A stretch of DNA of 9,096 nt from Bordetella parapertussis (GCA_945906975.1 CAMDRY010000100.1:1-9096), one strand, 5' to 3'. Shown: positions 1 through 6,285, counted from the stretch's first letter. A program made the numbers and translations. Notes: a model not told the origin generated them from the sequence alone.

Positions 1-513
1 TGACGGCATGGCAGGTGAACTCGCGCCGAACTCACGCTGCGCCGGCATGATTTTGCCGCATGATTTTGCCATTGGCCTGGCCGACATCTGGCTAACTGGC
101 CCCCCCTGGCAAACCCGCACTGCCGGCGCCGCTGAAAGTTCTGACTATCACCCTGCTTTAACAAGCTAGCCAATTCCTTTACCACCGGCGGCACACGCAG
201 CCTCGCAAGGGTCGCCCACCTTGCATCCGACTGACTCGCCGACAGTGACTTTTTACGCCATCGTCATTGAATAAAAAGGATTTTGTATTCTCCGGGCAAA
301 TTGAACAAGGCGCCCTACCAATACTCGGGCTGGTGGCAGCGCCCGAATTTTGCACCGGAAAATAAGCGCGCAATGCCCCTTCCCCTGCAGGCGAGTCCCG
401 CTGCCGTCAACCGAATCACGGAAACTGCGTTATTGGACTGCAGGGTAAAATTTATCATCGTTTGACCGCCCAGCTTGGTTCCATTCCACTCTATTTTTGA
501 AAGAAATCCCATA
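1..513. other. Gene-poor leader region
   Basis: No reading frame here has convincing coding character. The first three bases are TGA and could be the stop of a gene outside the window, but nothing supports that. The stretch holds a 13-bp direct tandem repeat at 45-70 and an AT-richer patch around 240-300. A -10-like hexamer TAAAAT lies at 446-451 without a good -35 partner. The region must contain the promoter of the exported Ala/Lys-rich protein that begins at 514, but I cannot place it with confidence. Confidence 0.6.
45..70. repeat. 13-bp direct tandem repeat, two copies
   Basis: The unit GCATGATTTTGCC occurs twice back to back, at 45-57 and 58-70, with no mismatch. It lies in non-coding DNA at the window edge. 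It may be a simple duplication; no function is evident. Confidence 0.85.
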
Positions 514-849
514 ATGAACAAGCTTCTCGCCGTACTCATAGCCGGTCTTTTCGCAACTTCCGTATTCGCACAGACCGCTGCTCCGGCCGCCCCTGCTGCC
601 GCCAAAGCGGCTGCACCCGCCGCCGCCGCCGCGCCCGCCGCCGCCAAGGCCGATGGCAAAGCAGAAGCGAAAAAAGCCGCTGACGAAGCCAAAGCCGCCA
701 AAGCCAAAGCCAAAGCTGACGAAAAAGCCGCCAAAGCAAAAGCCAAAGCTGATGCCAAGGCAGCCAAAGACGCCGCCAAAAAAGAAACCAAAGCACCCGC
801 AGCCAAAGCTGATGCCAAGGCCGACGCGAAGCCCGCAGCCGCCAAGTAA
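514..849 (+). CDS. Exported alanine/lysine-rich repeat protein
   Basis: The protein has 111 residues. Residues 1-19 form a typical Sec signal peptide (K3, hydrophobic core LLAVLIAGLFATSV, cleavage expected after A19 before Q20). The mature part is almost entirely Ala, Lys, Pro, Asp and Glu. It is Pro/Ala-rich to about residue 47, then made of AKAKAD/KAAK repeats predicted to be highly charged and helical or disordered. Such proteins are common in Burkholderiales and are often loosely labelled TolA-like or histone-like because of composition alone; there is no TolA membrane anchor or C-terminal domain here. I start it at ATG 514 rather than 475 because the signal peptide then begins directly; the upstream Shine-Dalgarno is weak (GAAAG, 499-503). 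It is followed by a strong terminator and is probably monocistronic. A periplasmic location is well supported; the function is unknown. Confidence 0.85.
   Translation: MNKLLAVLIAGLFATSVFAQTAAPAAPAAAKAAAPAAAAAPAAAKADGKAEAKKAADEAKAAKAKAKADEKAAKAKAKADAKAAKDAAKKETKAPAAKADAKADAKPAAAK
741..821 (+). repeat. Exact 21-bp repeat inside the Ala/Lys-rich gene
   Basis: The segment 741-761 (AGCCAAAGCTGATGCC...) recurs exactly at 801-821, 60 bp apart and in the same reading frame, each copy encoding AKADAKA-type residues. Shorter GCCAAAG words recur between them. Such repeats allow in-frame expansion or contraction of the lysine-rich tail by slippage or recombination. Confidence 0.8.
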
Positions 850-867
850 TCGACGGTCAGCAGCAAT

Positions 868-898
868 AAAAAAGACAGGTTCGCCTGTCTTTTTTTTT
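868..898 (+). terminator. Intrinsic terminator after the Ala/Lys-rich gene
   Basis: The arms AGACAGG and CCTGTCT close a TTCG tetraloop. The stem is extended by an A-tract on the 5' side pairing with T residues on the 3' side, and the T-run continues to 898. It starts 18 bases after the stop codon at 847-849. The stable UUCG loop plus U-tract make this a strong Rho-independent terminator for the gene ending at 849. The A-tract/T-tract symmetry would also allow some activity on the other strand. Confidence 0.93.
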
Positions 899-1042
899 CG
901 TCCGAATTTCAGTCTATGTCCGCGCCGACCAACCGACAGCACCGGACTTTGGTACAGTGCCAATCATCTGCAACACGGTCAAAGGCCTGAAGCACGCGCC
1001 ACGCATTGCGATACTACCAAGGCCACCCGCACCACCGATTAC

Positions 1043-1075
1043 CCATTGGCAAAGCACCCAAAGAACCATTGGCAA
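1043..1075. repeat. 10-bp direct repeat upstream of a candidate promoter
   Basis: CCATTGGCAA occurs at 1043-1052 and again at 1066-1075, 23 bp start to start, roughly two helical turns. The second copy ends 2 bp before a TTGACA hexamer. The spacing and position suit a pair of regulator half-sites, but no regulator is identified and the repeat could be chance. Confidence 0.45.
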
Positions 1076-1077
1076 TT

Positions 1078-1108
1078 TTGACAATGAAACACACTCCGCC
1101 CCCAAAAT
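1078..1108 (+). promoter_or_regulatory. Candidate sigma70 promoter of the PAS-EAL gene
   Basis: A perfect -35 hexamer TTGACA (1078-1083) is followed after 19 bases by CAAAAT (1103-1108), a four-of-six match to the -10 consensus. The spacing is longer than the ideal 17, so this is only a candidate. It would give a leader of roughly 70 bases before the start codon at 1184. Confidence 0.3.
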
Positions 1109-1183
1109 GCGCGATGGAGTCAACGCAATGAACCACCTTGCCCGCCTCAACGGCCCAGCCGATCCGTACGGTGGAGCCAGCGC

Positions 1184-2683
1184 ATGAGAGTGCCGAGCAT
1201 GTTCGGCACTGTTGGGCCTTTTGTTGCGACTATCGCCTTTGTCGCCATCGCGGCGTTCCTCGTGTTCGCCATCTACTTCACCCTGCTCGAACTGCAGTGG
1301 ATCGCCTTTCTAACAGGCACCCTGTTCGCCTCCATGCTGGCGATGGTGTCACGCGCCACGCGTGCCGAGTTGGCCGCCGTCGACAGCGGCGCGAAATTCG
1401 CCGTGGCGCAAGATCGCCTTTCCAGCGAGACCAAAGCGCGGCAACATCTGGAATCACGACTGGAGTACGCCACCCGGCGCCTGCGCTACAGCGATGATAT
1501 TTTTCCGGTCATGGTTGCCTACCACGATGCGCAGGGCATCTTCCGCTACCATAACCACGCCTTTCGCCGCTGGGTTGACCTGCCCGAGCACCACATAGAC
1601 GGCCATCACCTGCGCGAAGTGCTGGGCAAGGCCGCCTACGCCGAAATAGAACCTGCCGTGGCGCGCGTCATCGCCGGCGAGGCGGTGCGCTACGAGCGCA
1701 CGCAAAAAATGGCCAACGGCGCGCATGCGCGCCTGTCGGTGCAATTGCTGCCCGCTTCCGACGGGCACGAGTACGGCGACGGATTTTTTTCGATCATTTC
1801 CGATATCACACCGAACGGCGCGAGCGGCTCGAGCAACTCGAGCAGCAAGGAATTGGCGTCCATATCGTCGCGCACGTCGCAATTGCACTTCGACACATCT
1901 GTGGCCGAAGCGGCGACCGGGCTGCTCAATGTGCGCGAGCGCATGCTCTCCGCGCTGGAGCGCGACGAATTCGCCCTCTACCGCCAAACCATCACGCCGC
2001 TGAACCACGCCGCCGGACTGCACCGGCACTATGAGGTACTGATCCGACTGATCGAGGAAGAGAACCATCTGATCCCGCCAGGCGCGTTTTTACCCTTAGC
2101 CGAAGAAGAGGGCCTGCTGCCACAGATTGACCGCTGGGTGGTGTCACACCTGCTGCGCCACCTCGCCGGAATGCAGGCCGCCACGGGCATACCTGAACAG
2201 GCGGTGTATTTCATCAATATCGCAGCCGCGACCCTGCGTGACCAGGACTTTGCCGGCGACGTGGCGCATCAGCTTCGGACCACCGGCCTGCCCGGCTCGG
2301 CCATCTGCTTCGAGATTACCAACAAAGACCTGCTCGACAACCCGCACGATGCCGAACACCTCATCACCGCGCTGCGTGCATCCGGTTGCCGTATCGCTTT
2401 GAGCGGCTTTGGCCGCGACCGTGTGTCTGTCGCCCTGCTCAAGAGCCTGCCGCTCGATTTTGTCAAGATAGACGGCGGGCTCATTCTGTCCATGCTGCGC
2501 GACCCGGTTGCCATGGGTAAGGTCGAGACCATTAATCGCATTGCCAGGGAGCAAGGCATCAGGACCGTGGCCGAACTGGTGGAAGACCACGCCACGGAAG
2601 AAAAACTGCGCGAACTCAACATCGACTACGCCCAGGGCTTTGGCATTTCACAGCCGCGGCCGCTGAAAGACGCCCAGACCTGA
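1184..2683 (+). CDS. Membrane-anchored PAS-EAL protein, degenerate EAL domain
   Basis: The protein has 499 residues. Two hydrophobic segments (about 8-33 and 38-56) anchor it in the inner membrane. A helical linker (about 60-100, likely coiled coil) leads to a PAS domain (about 104-210), a Ser/Gly-rich linker (211-230) and an EAL domain (about 250-495). No GGDEF domain is present. EAL signature residues kept are E284 (as EVL, not EAL), N345, E377, K428, E464 and Q484. The usual DDFG motif reads SGFG at 407-410, so both aspartates that bind the catalytic metals are gone. The usual E-x-T-E reads EITN, another departure. EAL phosphodiesterases need the metal pair to hydrolyse c-di-GMP, so I infer a c-di-GMP-binding or protein-interaction role. 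The start is supported by GGAG at 1173-1176, 7 bases before ATG. It appears monocistronic. Confidence 0.88.
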   Translation: MRVPSMFGTVGPFVATIAFVAIAAFLVFAIYFTLLELQWIAFLTGTLFASMLAMVSRATRAELAAVDSGAKFAVAQDRLSSETKARQHLESRLEYATRRLRYSDDIFPVMVAYHDAQGIFRYHNHAFRRWVDLPEHHIDGHHLREVLGKAAYAEIEPAVARVIAGEAVRYERTQKMANGAHARLSVQLLPASDGHEYGDGFFSIISDITPNGASGSSNSSSKELASISSRTSQLHFDTSVAEAATGLLNVRERMLSALERDEFALYRQTITPLNHAAGLHRHYEVLIRLIEEENHLIPPGAFLPLAEEEGLLPQIDRWVVSHLLRHLAGMQAATGIPEQAVYFINIAAATLRDQDFAGDVAHQLRTTGLPGSAICFEITNKDLLDNPHDAEHLITALRASGCRIALSGFGRDRVSVALLKSLPLDFVKIDGGLILSMLRDPVAMGKVETINRIAREQGIRTVAELVEDHATEEKLRELNIDYAQGFGISQPRPLKDAQT

Positions 2684-2858
2684 AGCCCTGGTTTCAAGCT
2701 TGAGGCCTGCAGCGCGCGCCCGGCACCCGATGGAGAGCACCAGATCAGTCTGGAAAATTTCCGCAGAACCAGCTAATAAGGGGTAATTGCCCCACCACAC
2801 CCGGCCAACGACCCTCGGAACGTGGCCATAAGCCACTGTTTTGCGGTGATTTTTTTGC

Positions 2859-2877
2859 AAGACTGGGCGGTCTTTTT
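2859..2877 (+). terminator. Candidate terminator of the PAS-EAL gene
   Basis: AAGAC (2859-2863) pairs with GTCTT (2870-2874) around a six-base loop, and T residues run to 2877. Flanking GC and GC bases may extend the stem. The stem is short, so termination may be partial. It lies about 175 bases after the PAS-EAL stop codon, with no better candidate between. Confidence 0.4.
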
Positions 2878-2886
2878 GCGTTCCAC

Positions 2887-2923
2887 AAAAAAATCGGCCG
2901 GTGAAGTTTTTAAGGCTTCACCG
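2887..2923 (-). terminator. Candidate minus-strand terminator
   Basis: A perfect 8-bp inverted repeat, CGGTGAAG (2899-2906) and CTTCACCG (2916-2923), has a nine-base loop. Read on the minus strand, the hairpin is followed five bases later by seven T residues (the A-run at 2887-2893). It suits transcripts coming from the minus-strand lipoprotein gene, about 270 bases away, and sits immediately beside the plus-strand candidate terminator, as expected between convergent genes. Confidence 0.5.
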
Positions 2924-3002
2924 ACCAGAAGGCGGGTCCAAGGAGGAGGAGGAAAACACCGCAGGACTCAAGATAACTTAATTTTTGATGCCACGCAACA
3001 AT

Positions 3003-3016
3003 TTATTTTAAAATAA
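3003..3016. repeat. 14-bp AT palindrome in an AT-rich island
   Basis: TTATTTT followed directly by AAAATAA forms a perfect palindrome within the AT-rich stretch of about 2985-3115. It could be a protein-binding site, for example for a nucleoid protein, or merely low-complexity DNA. No gene is nearby on the plus strand. Confidence 0.45.
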
Positions 3017-3196
3017 GGCATATATTTTCAGGCCATTGTTTTAATTGTTATTTTTATCACATTTTTTATACATTCCCACTTAGAAAATAAGGGAAATGCT
3101 GCGCACGCAACATTAAACCGTCTTCAAACACTACAGCGCTTGATCACGCCCCCTTGCACAAAAAATACGTTTCCTATCAGCAACTTACAGCCGGCC

Positions 3197-3408
3197 CTAA
3201 CGCTCTTGCCAGGCGCTTTTTTCCATGCAATCGACATAAGCCTTGTAGGACGCCTCAGGGTCGCCGATCGCCGATCGCCGCTCGCATTGGCCGCGTCACG
3301 ACAGCGGTAATGGTCCATATAAAAATCCGCCCCGCCCTTCTGCCGGCTGACGCAAGCCGGGAGCACAGGCACCACGCTGATTATCAGAAGAATCCGCAGC
3401 AACTTCAT
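3197..3408 (-). pseudogene. Small lipoprotein gene frameshifted by heptamer repeats
   Basis: Read from ATG at 3408, the product begins with a lipoprotein signal peptide: K2, R5, a hydrophobic core and the lipobox LPAC with C19. It continues as DFYMDHYRCRDAANASGD. After that the continuing frame turns into unlikely sequence that stays open to 3124. One of the other frames instead gives DPEASYKAYVDCMEKSAW and a short tail, stopping at 3199-3197. That looks like the natural C-terminus, because small Burkholderiales lipoproteins often pair an early Cys with a late AY..CM...W motif. The junction is exactly a tandem heptamer (GGCGATC on the coding strand), present as two perfect copies and a GGCGACC variant. 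One or four units would restore the frame, giving 65 or 72 residues; three break it. It is therefore a pseudogene, a length-variable locus or a sequencing error. The Shine-Dalgarno is weak. Confidence 0.65.
3259..3279. repeat. Heptanucleotide tandem repeat
   Basis: On the plus strand the units are GGTCGCC (3259-3265), GATCGCC (3266-3272) and GATCGCC (3273-3279), followed by a partial GCTCGC copy. The seven-base unit is not a multiple of three, so each gain or loss shifts the frame of the lipoprotein gene that contains it. Confidence 0.9.
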
Positions 3409-3442
3409 CTATGACCGTCTTGCCCGGTTGAGGTCGCTGATT

Positions 3443-3450
3443 ATTATAAT
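3443..3450. promoter_or_regulatory. Self-complementary -10 element in a divergent spacer
   Basis: ATTATAAT is its own reverse complement, so a perfect TATAAT is present on both strands (plus 3445-3450, minus 3448-3443). It lies between the minus-strand lipoprotein start (3408) and the plus-strand Bug gene start (3538). A minus-strand transcript would have a leader of about 30 bases. Neither direction has a good -35 at standard spacing. Confidence 0.35.
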
Positions 3451-3475
3451 CACCAATAAAACGCCAGCTTGCGCT

Positions 3476-3506
3476 TTGACTAATATTCGCGCGTAGACTG
3501 CATAAA
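3476..3506 (+). promoter_or_regulatory. Candidate promoter of the first Bug operon
   Basis: TTGACT (3476-3481), five of six to the -35 consensus, is followed by TGCATA after 17 bases (3499-3504) or CATAAA after 19 (3501-3506). Either would start transcription about 25 bases before the ATG at 3538. The -10 match is weak, so this remains a candidate. Confidence 0.3.
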
Positions 3507-3537
3507 AATACGAAACAAATCCTGCTGAGGATAAAAC

Positions 3538-4521
3538 ATGAAGCAAGCATTACGCGCGCTGCCCCTTAGCCTGCTAACCGCCTTGTTCGCCACCGCGGCG
3601 CTGGCGCCCGCCGCGCAGGCACAGGGCTACCCGAGCAAGCCCGTACGCATCGTCATCGGTTACTCACCCGGCGGTTCAGCCGATGCCGGCATCCGACCGC
3701 TCGCGCGCGCGCTCGAGGCGTTGCTCGGCCAGCCCATGCTGGTCGAATACAAGCCGGGCAACGCCGCAGGGGTGGCCACCGAGTTCACGGCCAAGGCCGC
3801 GCCCGACGGCTACACCCTTTATTTTTACGACAGCGGTCCGCTCACGGTGGCACCGCACCTGCTCAAGACCGGCTACAACAGCGTGACCTCCTTCACCCAC
3901 TTCGGGCACGTTTGCGGCAGCGGCAGCATGCTGGTGGCTCACCCCTCCACGCCATTCAACACGGTGAGCGATGTGGTGGCTGCCACCAAGCGCGATCCGA
4001 ACAAATGGAGCTACGGCACCTCGGGCGTCGCCGGCCCCCACCACTTGTCTGGCGAATATTTCAAGAGCGCCACCGGCGCCAACCTGCTGCACATTCCATA
4101 CAAGGGCGGCGGACCGGCCATGGCCGACCTGATGGGCGGACAAGTACCCCTGCTGTTCTCCTCACTCGGCCCGGTGGTAGGCGCAATCAAGACGGGCAAA
4201 GTGCGCCCCATCGCCGTAACCTCGTTCACCCGCTCGGCGGCCTTCCCCGACGTACCGACCATGGACGAGGCCGGGGTGAAGGGCTTTGACTCCAGCGCCT
4301 GGTACGGCCTGCTCGGCCCCGCGGGCATGCCACCCGAAGTGGTAGCGCGCATCAACCAGGCCATGGCCAAGGCGGCTGAGGACAAATCACTGCGCGAGCA
4401 AATCAACGCCACCGGTTGCGAGGTGGAATTTCTGAGCCCGCTGCAAACCGTGGAAAAAATCAAGCTTGACCTGGCCAAATGGGGCAAGGTCGTCAAGGAT
4501 GCCAACATCAAGGCGGAATAA
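3538..4521 (+). CDS. Bug/TctC-family periplasmic solute-binding protein
   Basis: The protein has 327 residues, the usual length for this family. A Sec signal peptide spans residues 1-28 (K2, R6, long Ala/Leu core, AQA at 26-28, mature end QGYPSKP). Family hallmarks follow: YPSKPVRIVIGYSPGG near the mature N-terminus, APDGYTLYF around 85-95, HIPYKGGGPAM, and FPDVPTMDEAG near 240. These are the extracytoplasmic receptors of tripartite tricarboxylate transporters and bind small acids or related compounds in the periplasm. No TctA or TctB gene is adjacent, so this is an orphan receptor that would rely on a permease encoded elsewhere or act in sensing. The loop VEYKPGNAAG departs from the common VENRPGA pattern, which may reflect a different ligand. 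GAGG at 3527-3530 supports the start. It is the first gene of an operon with the VOC and TauD-type genes. Confidence 0.93.
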   Translation: MKQALRALPLSLLTALFATAALAPAAQAQGYPSKPVRIVIGYSPGGSADAGIRPLARALEALLGQPMLVEYKPGNAAGVATEFTAKAAPDGYTLYFYDSGPLTVAPHLLKTGYNSVTSFTHFGHVCGSGSMLVAHPSTPFNTVSDVVAATKRDPNKWSYGTSGVAGPHHLSGEYFKSATGANLLHIPYKGGGPAMADLMGGQVPLLFSSLGPVVGAIKTGKVRPIAVTSFTRSAAFPDVPTMDEAGVKGFDSSAWYGLLGPAGMPPEVVARINQAMAKAAEDKSLREQINATGCEVEFLSPLQTVEKIKLDLAKWGKVVKDANIKAE

Positions 4522-4536
4522 TCCGCAGGCGCCCAC

Positions 4537-4986
4537 ATGATCCGTATCGAACAAATCGACCACATCGGCATACGCATCACCGACAAGACGCGGGCGCTCG
4601 CCTTTTACGCGCTACTTGGCTTCAAGCTCGAGCTCGAGGTCGGATTCGACGCGGTGATCATCATCAAGAACGCTGCCGGCGTGGAACTTAACCTCATCGT
4701 CAACGGCGTCGATGCCACCGGCGGCAAGAACATCCTGATGGACGTCGCCGAAAAACATCCGGGCCTCACACACCTTGCCTTCCGGGTGGCCGACATGAAC
4801 GCCACCATCGCCACGCTGGAGAAAAACGACATCACCATCACCCAAGGGCCGGTGACATTTGGTGATGGGCATGTGTCGGTGTTCCTGCGCGACCCGGATC
4901 GCAACACCATCGAGTTGCGCGCACGCATGCCCGAGGGTGACGCAGAAAAAATCGCGGGCCTGGTTTTTTACGACCCGAAGGGCTAG
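4537..4986 (+). CDS. VOC-fold (glyoxalase/dioxygenase-type) metalloprotein
   Basis: The protein has 149 residues with two beta-alpha-beta-beta-beta modules, the vicinal oxygen chelate fold. The first opens with IDHIGIRI and carries E50 (GVELNL). The second opens with LTHLAFRV and ends with the signature DPDRNTIEL. The expected metal ligands are all present: H9, E50, H79 and E126, the two-His/two-Glu set of glyoxalase I-like members. It is cytoplasmic with no signal peptide. The family includes lactoylglutathione lyases, epimerases, fosfomycin-resistance enzymes and ring-cleavage dioxygenases; the substrate cannot be chosen from sequence. It starts 15 bases after the Bug gene stop with only a weak Shine-Dalgarno, suggesting partial translational coupling. 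Its position between a binding protein and a TauD-type oxygenase points to catabolism of an imported organic compound. Confidence 0.88.
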   Translation: MIRIEQIDHIGIRITDKTRALAFYALLGFKLELEVGFDAVIIIKNAAGVELNLIVNGVDATGGKNILMDVAEKHPGLTHLAFRVADMNATIATLEKNDITITQGPVTFGDGHVSVFLRDPDRNTIELRARMPEGDAEKIAGLVFYDPKG

Positions 4987-5042
4987 CCTCCCGCTCGCCG
5001 TCACACCAAGCCGCCCAGACCAAACCAAAGAAGGCATCCACC

Positions 5043-5948
5043 ATGAACATCATTCCCAGCGGCGATATCCTGGGTGCCCGCGTCGAAGGGCTTGACCTGT
5101 CGCAGGCGCTCAGCGACGAACAATTCAAGGCGCTAGAGGCCGCGCTAGGCCACCATGGCGTGCTCAGTTACCCCAAACAGGCACTGAGCTCGCAGCAACT
5201 GCGCGATTTCGCGGCGCGCTTTGGCACGCTCGAGATCAACGTCGCCGGCGCCTACCAGGACGCAAAGCTACCCGAGGTGATGATTCTTTCCAACAAGGTC
5301 GACGAAAACGGCAGGCCGCTCGGCCTGAGCGATGCCGGCCAGGACTGGCACACCGACATGTCCTACAGCAAGACCATCGCCTTTGCCAACGTGCTCTATG
5401 GCCTTGAAATCCCCCATCGTAACGGCGAGCCCCTGGGCAACACGGTGTTTTGCAACATGCACGCCGCCTACGACGAGCTGCCAGCCGAGCTGAAAATGCG
5501 CCTCGATGGCATGACCATCACGCACGACTTCGCCAAGTTCTGGGAAAAAATGCGCGCCGAGCGCGGCAGCACACGCCCGCCCCTCAGCGACGCGCAGCGC
5601 CGCGCCAAACCGCCGGTGACACATCCGGTGTTTCTTACCCATCCGATCACCCGCAAAAGAGTGCTCTACGCCAACCCCGGCTACTCGATGCAAATCAATG
5701 AACTGAGCCCGGAAGAGAGCGAAGCCACGCTTGCATTTTTATTCCAGCACCAGTTACAGGAAAAATACCAGCACCAGCACCGCTGGCGCGTGGGCGACGT
5801 GCTGATGTGGGACAACATGGGCACGCTGCACAACGCCATTCCCGACTACACACCGCAAGAGCACCGCTACATCAAGCGCTGCCAGGTCATGGCGGACCGC
5901 TACTTTCCCGGGACTAAGACTGCGGCTCAGGCTGCCCCTGCGGCCTGA
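5043..5948 (+). CDS. TauD/TfdA-family Fe(II)/2-oxoglutarate dioxygenase
   Basis: The protein has 301 residues, a normal length for the family. The iron-binding triad is intact: H103 and D105 in WHTDMSY and H263 in TLHNAIPDY. R275 and R279 (HRYIKR) fit the 2-oxoglutarate-binding region, spaced from H263 as in E. coli TauD plus one residue. GDVLMWDNMG before the last His is a typical signature. Family members couple decarboxylation of 2-oxoglutarate to hydroxylation of substrates such as taurine, alkyl sulfates, 2,4-D and related acids, often releasing a side group. The protein is cytoplasmic, with an Ala-rich tail. AAGAAGG at 5028-5034 places the start. It lies 56 bases after the VOC gene and is the last gene of the operon before the convergent cupin gene. 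The specific substrate is unknown. Confidence 0.92.
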   Translation: MNIIPSGDILGARVEGLDLSQALSDEQFKALEAALGHHGVLSYPKQALSSQQLRDFAARFGTLEINVAGAYQDAKLPEVMILSNKVDENGRPLGLSDAGQDWHTDMSYSKTIAFANVLYGLEIPHRNGEPLGNTVFCNMHAAYDELPAELKMRLDGMTITHDFAKFWEKMRAERGSTRPPLSDAQRRAKPPVTHPVFLTHPITRKRVLYANPGYSMQINELSPEESEATLAFLFQHQLQEKYQHQHRWRVGDVLMWDNMGTLHNAIPDYTPQEHRYIKRCQVMADRYFPGTKTAAQAAPAA

Positions 5949-5978
5949 ACAGGGGCTGGCGCCGGTTCAGCGTCCCCT
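5945..5978. other. Overlapping inverted repeats in the convergent gap
   Basis: CTGAAC (5945-5950) is complementary to GTTCAG (5965-5970), and AGGGG (5951-5955) to CCCCT (5974-5978), so two mutually exclusive stems are possible. The gap lies between the stops of the dioxygenase and cupin genes. There is no T-run on either side, so it is not a classical intrinsic terminator, but it may stall or protect both transcripts. Confidence 0.35.
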
Positions 5979-5982
5979 ATAC

Positions 5983-6285
5983 CTACTTCGCCGGCGAACT
6001 GGCGAGCTGGCCTTTTTCGAAGATGACGGTCACCAGTAACTTGCTTGGCCCCGCGGCGATATTTTTGCCCGCATGCACACGCCCGCCCTCGACCAAAAAG
6101 CCATCGCCGGCTCGATAGCTCACCGTGGGCTTGCCGGCCGCACTCAGCTCAAATGCGCCCACGAGCACATAGCCGACCAGTTCACCCGGATGCGTATGCG
6201 GAATCTCCGCTGCGCCCTGCGCGAACTCCACGGTCTGCAGCGTCGCCTCGCGGCCGGTGGTGCCGACATCGGCTTTTTGCAGCAC
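5983..6285 (-). CDS. Small cupin-domain protein, possibly N-terminally shortened
   Basis: The product has 100 residues with one cupin barrel. Motif 1 is PHTHPGELVGYVLVGAFEL, giving H30, H32 and E35. Motif 2 is GDGFLVEGGRVHAGKN, giving H71, with Glu where Pro is usual. The three His and one Glu should bind a metal. The only usable start in frame is GTG at 6285-6283, just after an in-frame TAA upstream, and no good Shine-Dalgarno precedes it. The codons between that TAA and the GTG read NPLPRVV, which resembles the post-signal-peptide segment of secreted cupins. The original gene may therefore have had a signal peptide that is now missing. The gene lies 50 bases downstream of tspO on the same strand and is probably cotranscribed. 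The function is unknown; such small cupins are often isomerases, oxygenases or sensors. Confidence 0.72.
   Translation of the reverse strand: MLQKADVGTTGREATLQTVEFAQGAAEIPHTHPGELVGYVLVGAFELSAAGKPTVSYRAGDGFLVEGGRVHAGKNIAAGPSKLLVTVIFEKGQLASSPAK

Larger units (their letters stand above)
899..1183. other. Intergenic region upstream of the PAS-EAL gene
   Basis: I see no convincing gene in this stretch. It holds a 10-bp direct repeat at 1043-1052 and 1066-1075 followed by a -35-like TTGACA. A weak open frame running to the ATGA at 1184-1187 has poor coding character. This is the probable control region of the PAS-EAL gene. Confidence 0.55.
2684..3196. other. Intergenic region between convergent genes
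   Basis: No gene is supported in this 513-base stretch. From 2684 to about 2960 it has the base composition of its neighbours and holds two back-to-back hairpins with T-runs in opposite directions. A purine run of AGGAGG type at 2940-2951 resembles a ribosome-binding site but has no suitable start codon after it. From about 2985 to 3115 the DNA is strikingly AT-rich, including a perfect 14-bp palindrome at 3003-3016. Confidence 0.6.

Noticed and set aside
315..1081. Several overlapping frames across the Ala/Lys-rich gene on both strands
   Set aside because: They arise from the GCC/AAA codon repeats of the real gene, giving Leu/Ala- or Pro/Lys-rich shadows. Some run through the terminator.
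957..1187. A 76-codon frame whose stop overlaps the PAS-EAL start as ATGA
   Set aside because: It has no ribosome-binding site and its translation is His/Pro-rich with no domain character. It spans the likely promoter. A short leader peptide from 1107 or 1128 cannot be excluded.
2740..2753. CCAGA/TCTGG hairpin after the PAS-EAL gene as its terminator
   Set aside because: The stem is only five pairs and is followed by AAAATTT, not a T-run.
2940..2951. AGGAGG-type purine run as a ribosome-binding site
   Set aside because: No ATG, GTG or TTG at a usable distance opens a frame longer than a few codons.
3154..3414. Plus-strand 86-codon frame opposite the lipoprotein gene
   Set aside because: The minus strand carries a clear signal peptide with lipobox and a coherent C-terminus; the plus-strand frame has neither signal nor domain features.
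5945..5978. Inverted repeats as an intrinsic terminator
   Set aside because: Complementary arms are present but no T-run follows on either strand, so I recorded them only as a possible structure.
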